Assembly: GCA_028712845.1 (NCBI GenBank) | Contig: JAQTPO010000125.1 | Coordinates: 1-5,521 of the forward strand | Direction: 5' to 3' | DNA: 5,521 nucleotides | Source of the DNA: Dehalococcoidales bacterium | GTDB lineage: Bacteria > Chloroflexota > Dehalococcoidia > Dehalococcoidales > Fen-1064 | In this document: piece after piece, positions 5,051-5,521 of the stretch | Layout: each line of letters begins with the position of its first letter | Numbering within the stretch: position 1 is the first letter of the stretch | The notes under the pieces: generated by a model | The model's database searches: none | What the model was told of the DNA's origin: nothing | Seen by the model: the letters and a program-made list of their open reading frames with translations, nothing else | Position numbers and translations under genes: made by a program

Positions 5051-5521
5051 ATGGCTAAAGTAACACTTCATACAGGTCCGGGTGTTTTCGAGGTGCTGGC
5101 ACATGTTTGCCGGAATCCGTCCGAGGCTCTCAAGCAGTTTGTGGAGAATGCGGCGGATGCCGTCGAGCAGGCACAAACCGAGGAAGGGCAAATTCTACTC
5201 AAACTGACTTATCAGCCCCTTCTTAATGGCGTGGGCGCGCATGCCCTGAAAAGCATTACTGTGGAAGACAACGGCGTGGGCATGAATGCGGAGAAGATGA
5301 AACAGGTTCTCCAGCAAATCGGCGATTCGGAGAAGCTCCACCTGGCGTTAAGAGGAGAGCAAGGCATCGGTCTGCTGGCTTTTGCGCTTATCGCCGAGGA
5401 ATTGCATCTTGCTTCCACCGCAAAAGACGGGGAGCCGTCCAGTTGCCTGGTGCTGAAGCGTCAATGGTTGAAAAAAGGGCATGCCGAAATCCTCCAGAAA
5501 TGCCCTCAACACGAGCATACT
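5051..5521 (+). CDS. GHKL-fold (Hsp90/MutL-like) ATP-binding protein, N-terminal part (cut by window edge)
   Basis: The frame from ATG 5051 stays open for 157 codons to the window end. AGGGGGTGG (5039-5047) gives a strong ribosome site. GHKL motifs appear in order: the N-box ALKQFVENAADAVEQ (26-40), with Asn33 for Mg2+ binding and Asp36-Ala37; the G1 box VEDNGVGM (about 75-82), carrying the adenine-contacting Asp; and the G2/lid segment GEQGIGLLAFALIAEEL. Hsp90, MutL, topoisomerase VI and MORC share this arrangement, whereas histidine kinases place it after a phosphoacceptor domain that is absent here. In MutL and Hsp90 the general-base Glu sits four residues before the N-box Asn; here that position is Gln29. 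The transducer and C-terminal domains lie beyond the window, so function is unknown. Candidates include a chaperone-like, DNA-topology or defence-type ATPase. Confidence 0.82.
   Translation, partial: MAKVTLHTGPGVFEVLAHVCRNPSEALKQFVENAADAVEQAQTEEGQILLKLTYQPLLNGVGAHALKSITVEDNGVGMNAEKMKQVLQQIGDSEKLHLALRGEQGIGLLAFALIAEELHLASTAKDGEPSSCLVLKRQWLKKGHAEILQKCPQHEHT

Noticed and set aside
1..5521. CRISPR arrays, tRNA or rRNA genes, insertion sequences
   Set aside because: No spaced direct repeats, cloverleaf or rRNA-like segments, transposase motifs or terminal inverted repeats were seen on either strand.

Overview
The window reads as a moderate-GC bacterial chromosome carrying a complete tungstate-type ABC importer operon (tupA-tupB-tupC). 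It is flanked on the left by a divergent ABC exporter operon and on the right by a small regulator followed by a GHKL-fold ATPase gene that runs off the end. A lipobox signal peptide on the binding protein fits a monoderm or Chloroflexota-like anaerobe. The tungstate theme also fits an anaerobe with tungsten or molybdenum pterin enzymes. The taxonomic guess is inference only.

Layout. Positions 1-65 (minus) hold the first 21 codons of an ABC-2 type permease, overlapping by 8 nt the ATP-binding subunit at 58-954 (minus). Positions 955-1383 contain no protein gene. They hold an extended -10 promoter for the minus-strand operon, one or two weak plus-strand promoter candidates with an operator-like dyad, and a structured leader (about 1114-1282) ending in a clear intrinsic terminator before tupA. 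I read this leader as a candidate metal-cofactor riboswitch, possibly of the molybdenum/tungsten cofactor (Moco/Tuco) class. tupA (1384-2793) starts with GTG and encodes a lipoprotein whose tungstate-binding domain is fused, through an Ala-Thr repeat linker, to a domain resembling the sulfite-oxidase/molybdopterin-oxidoreductase fold but with no cysteine. tupB (2876-3571) is the permease. tupC (3568-4674) is the ATPase with a C-terminal TOBE-like domain, and its start overlaps the tupB stop as ATGA.

After tupC, a consensus sigma-70 promoter (TTGACA, 17 nt, TATAAT) drives a stand-alone MerR-type DNA-binding protein (4770-5021). A GHKL ATPase gene (from 5051, open at the window end) follows 29 nt later. 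Its N-box has Gln where the catalytic Glu is expected.

Working model: the TupA lipoprotein captures tungstate (or molybdate) outside the membrane and TupB/TupC import it. The leader lets the cell stop transcription before tupA when the cofactor or metal is sufficient. The flanking exporter and the MerR/GHKL pair appear to be separate transcription units. The most unusual items are the structured leader, the TupA fusion and the MerR/GHKL pair.
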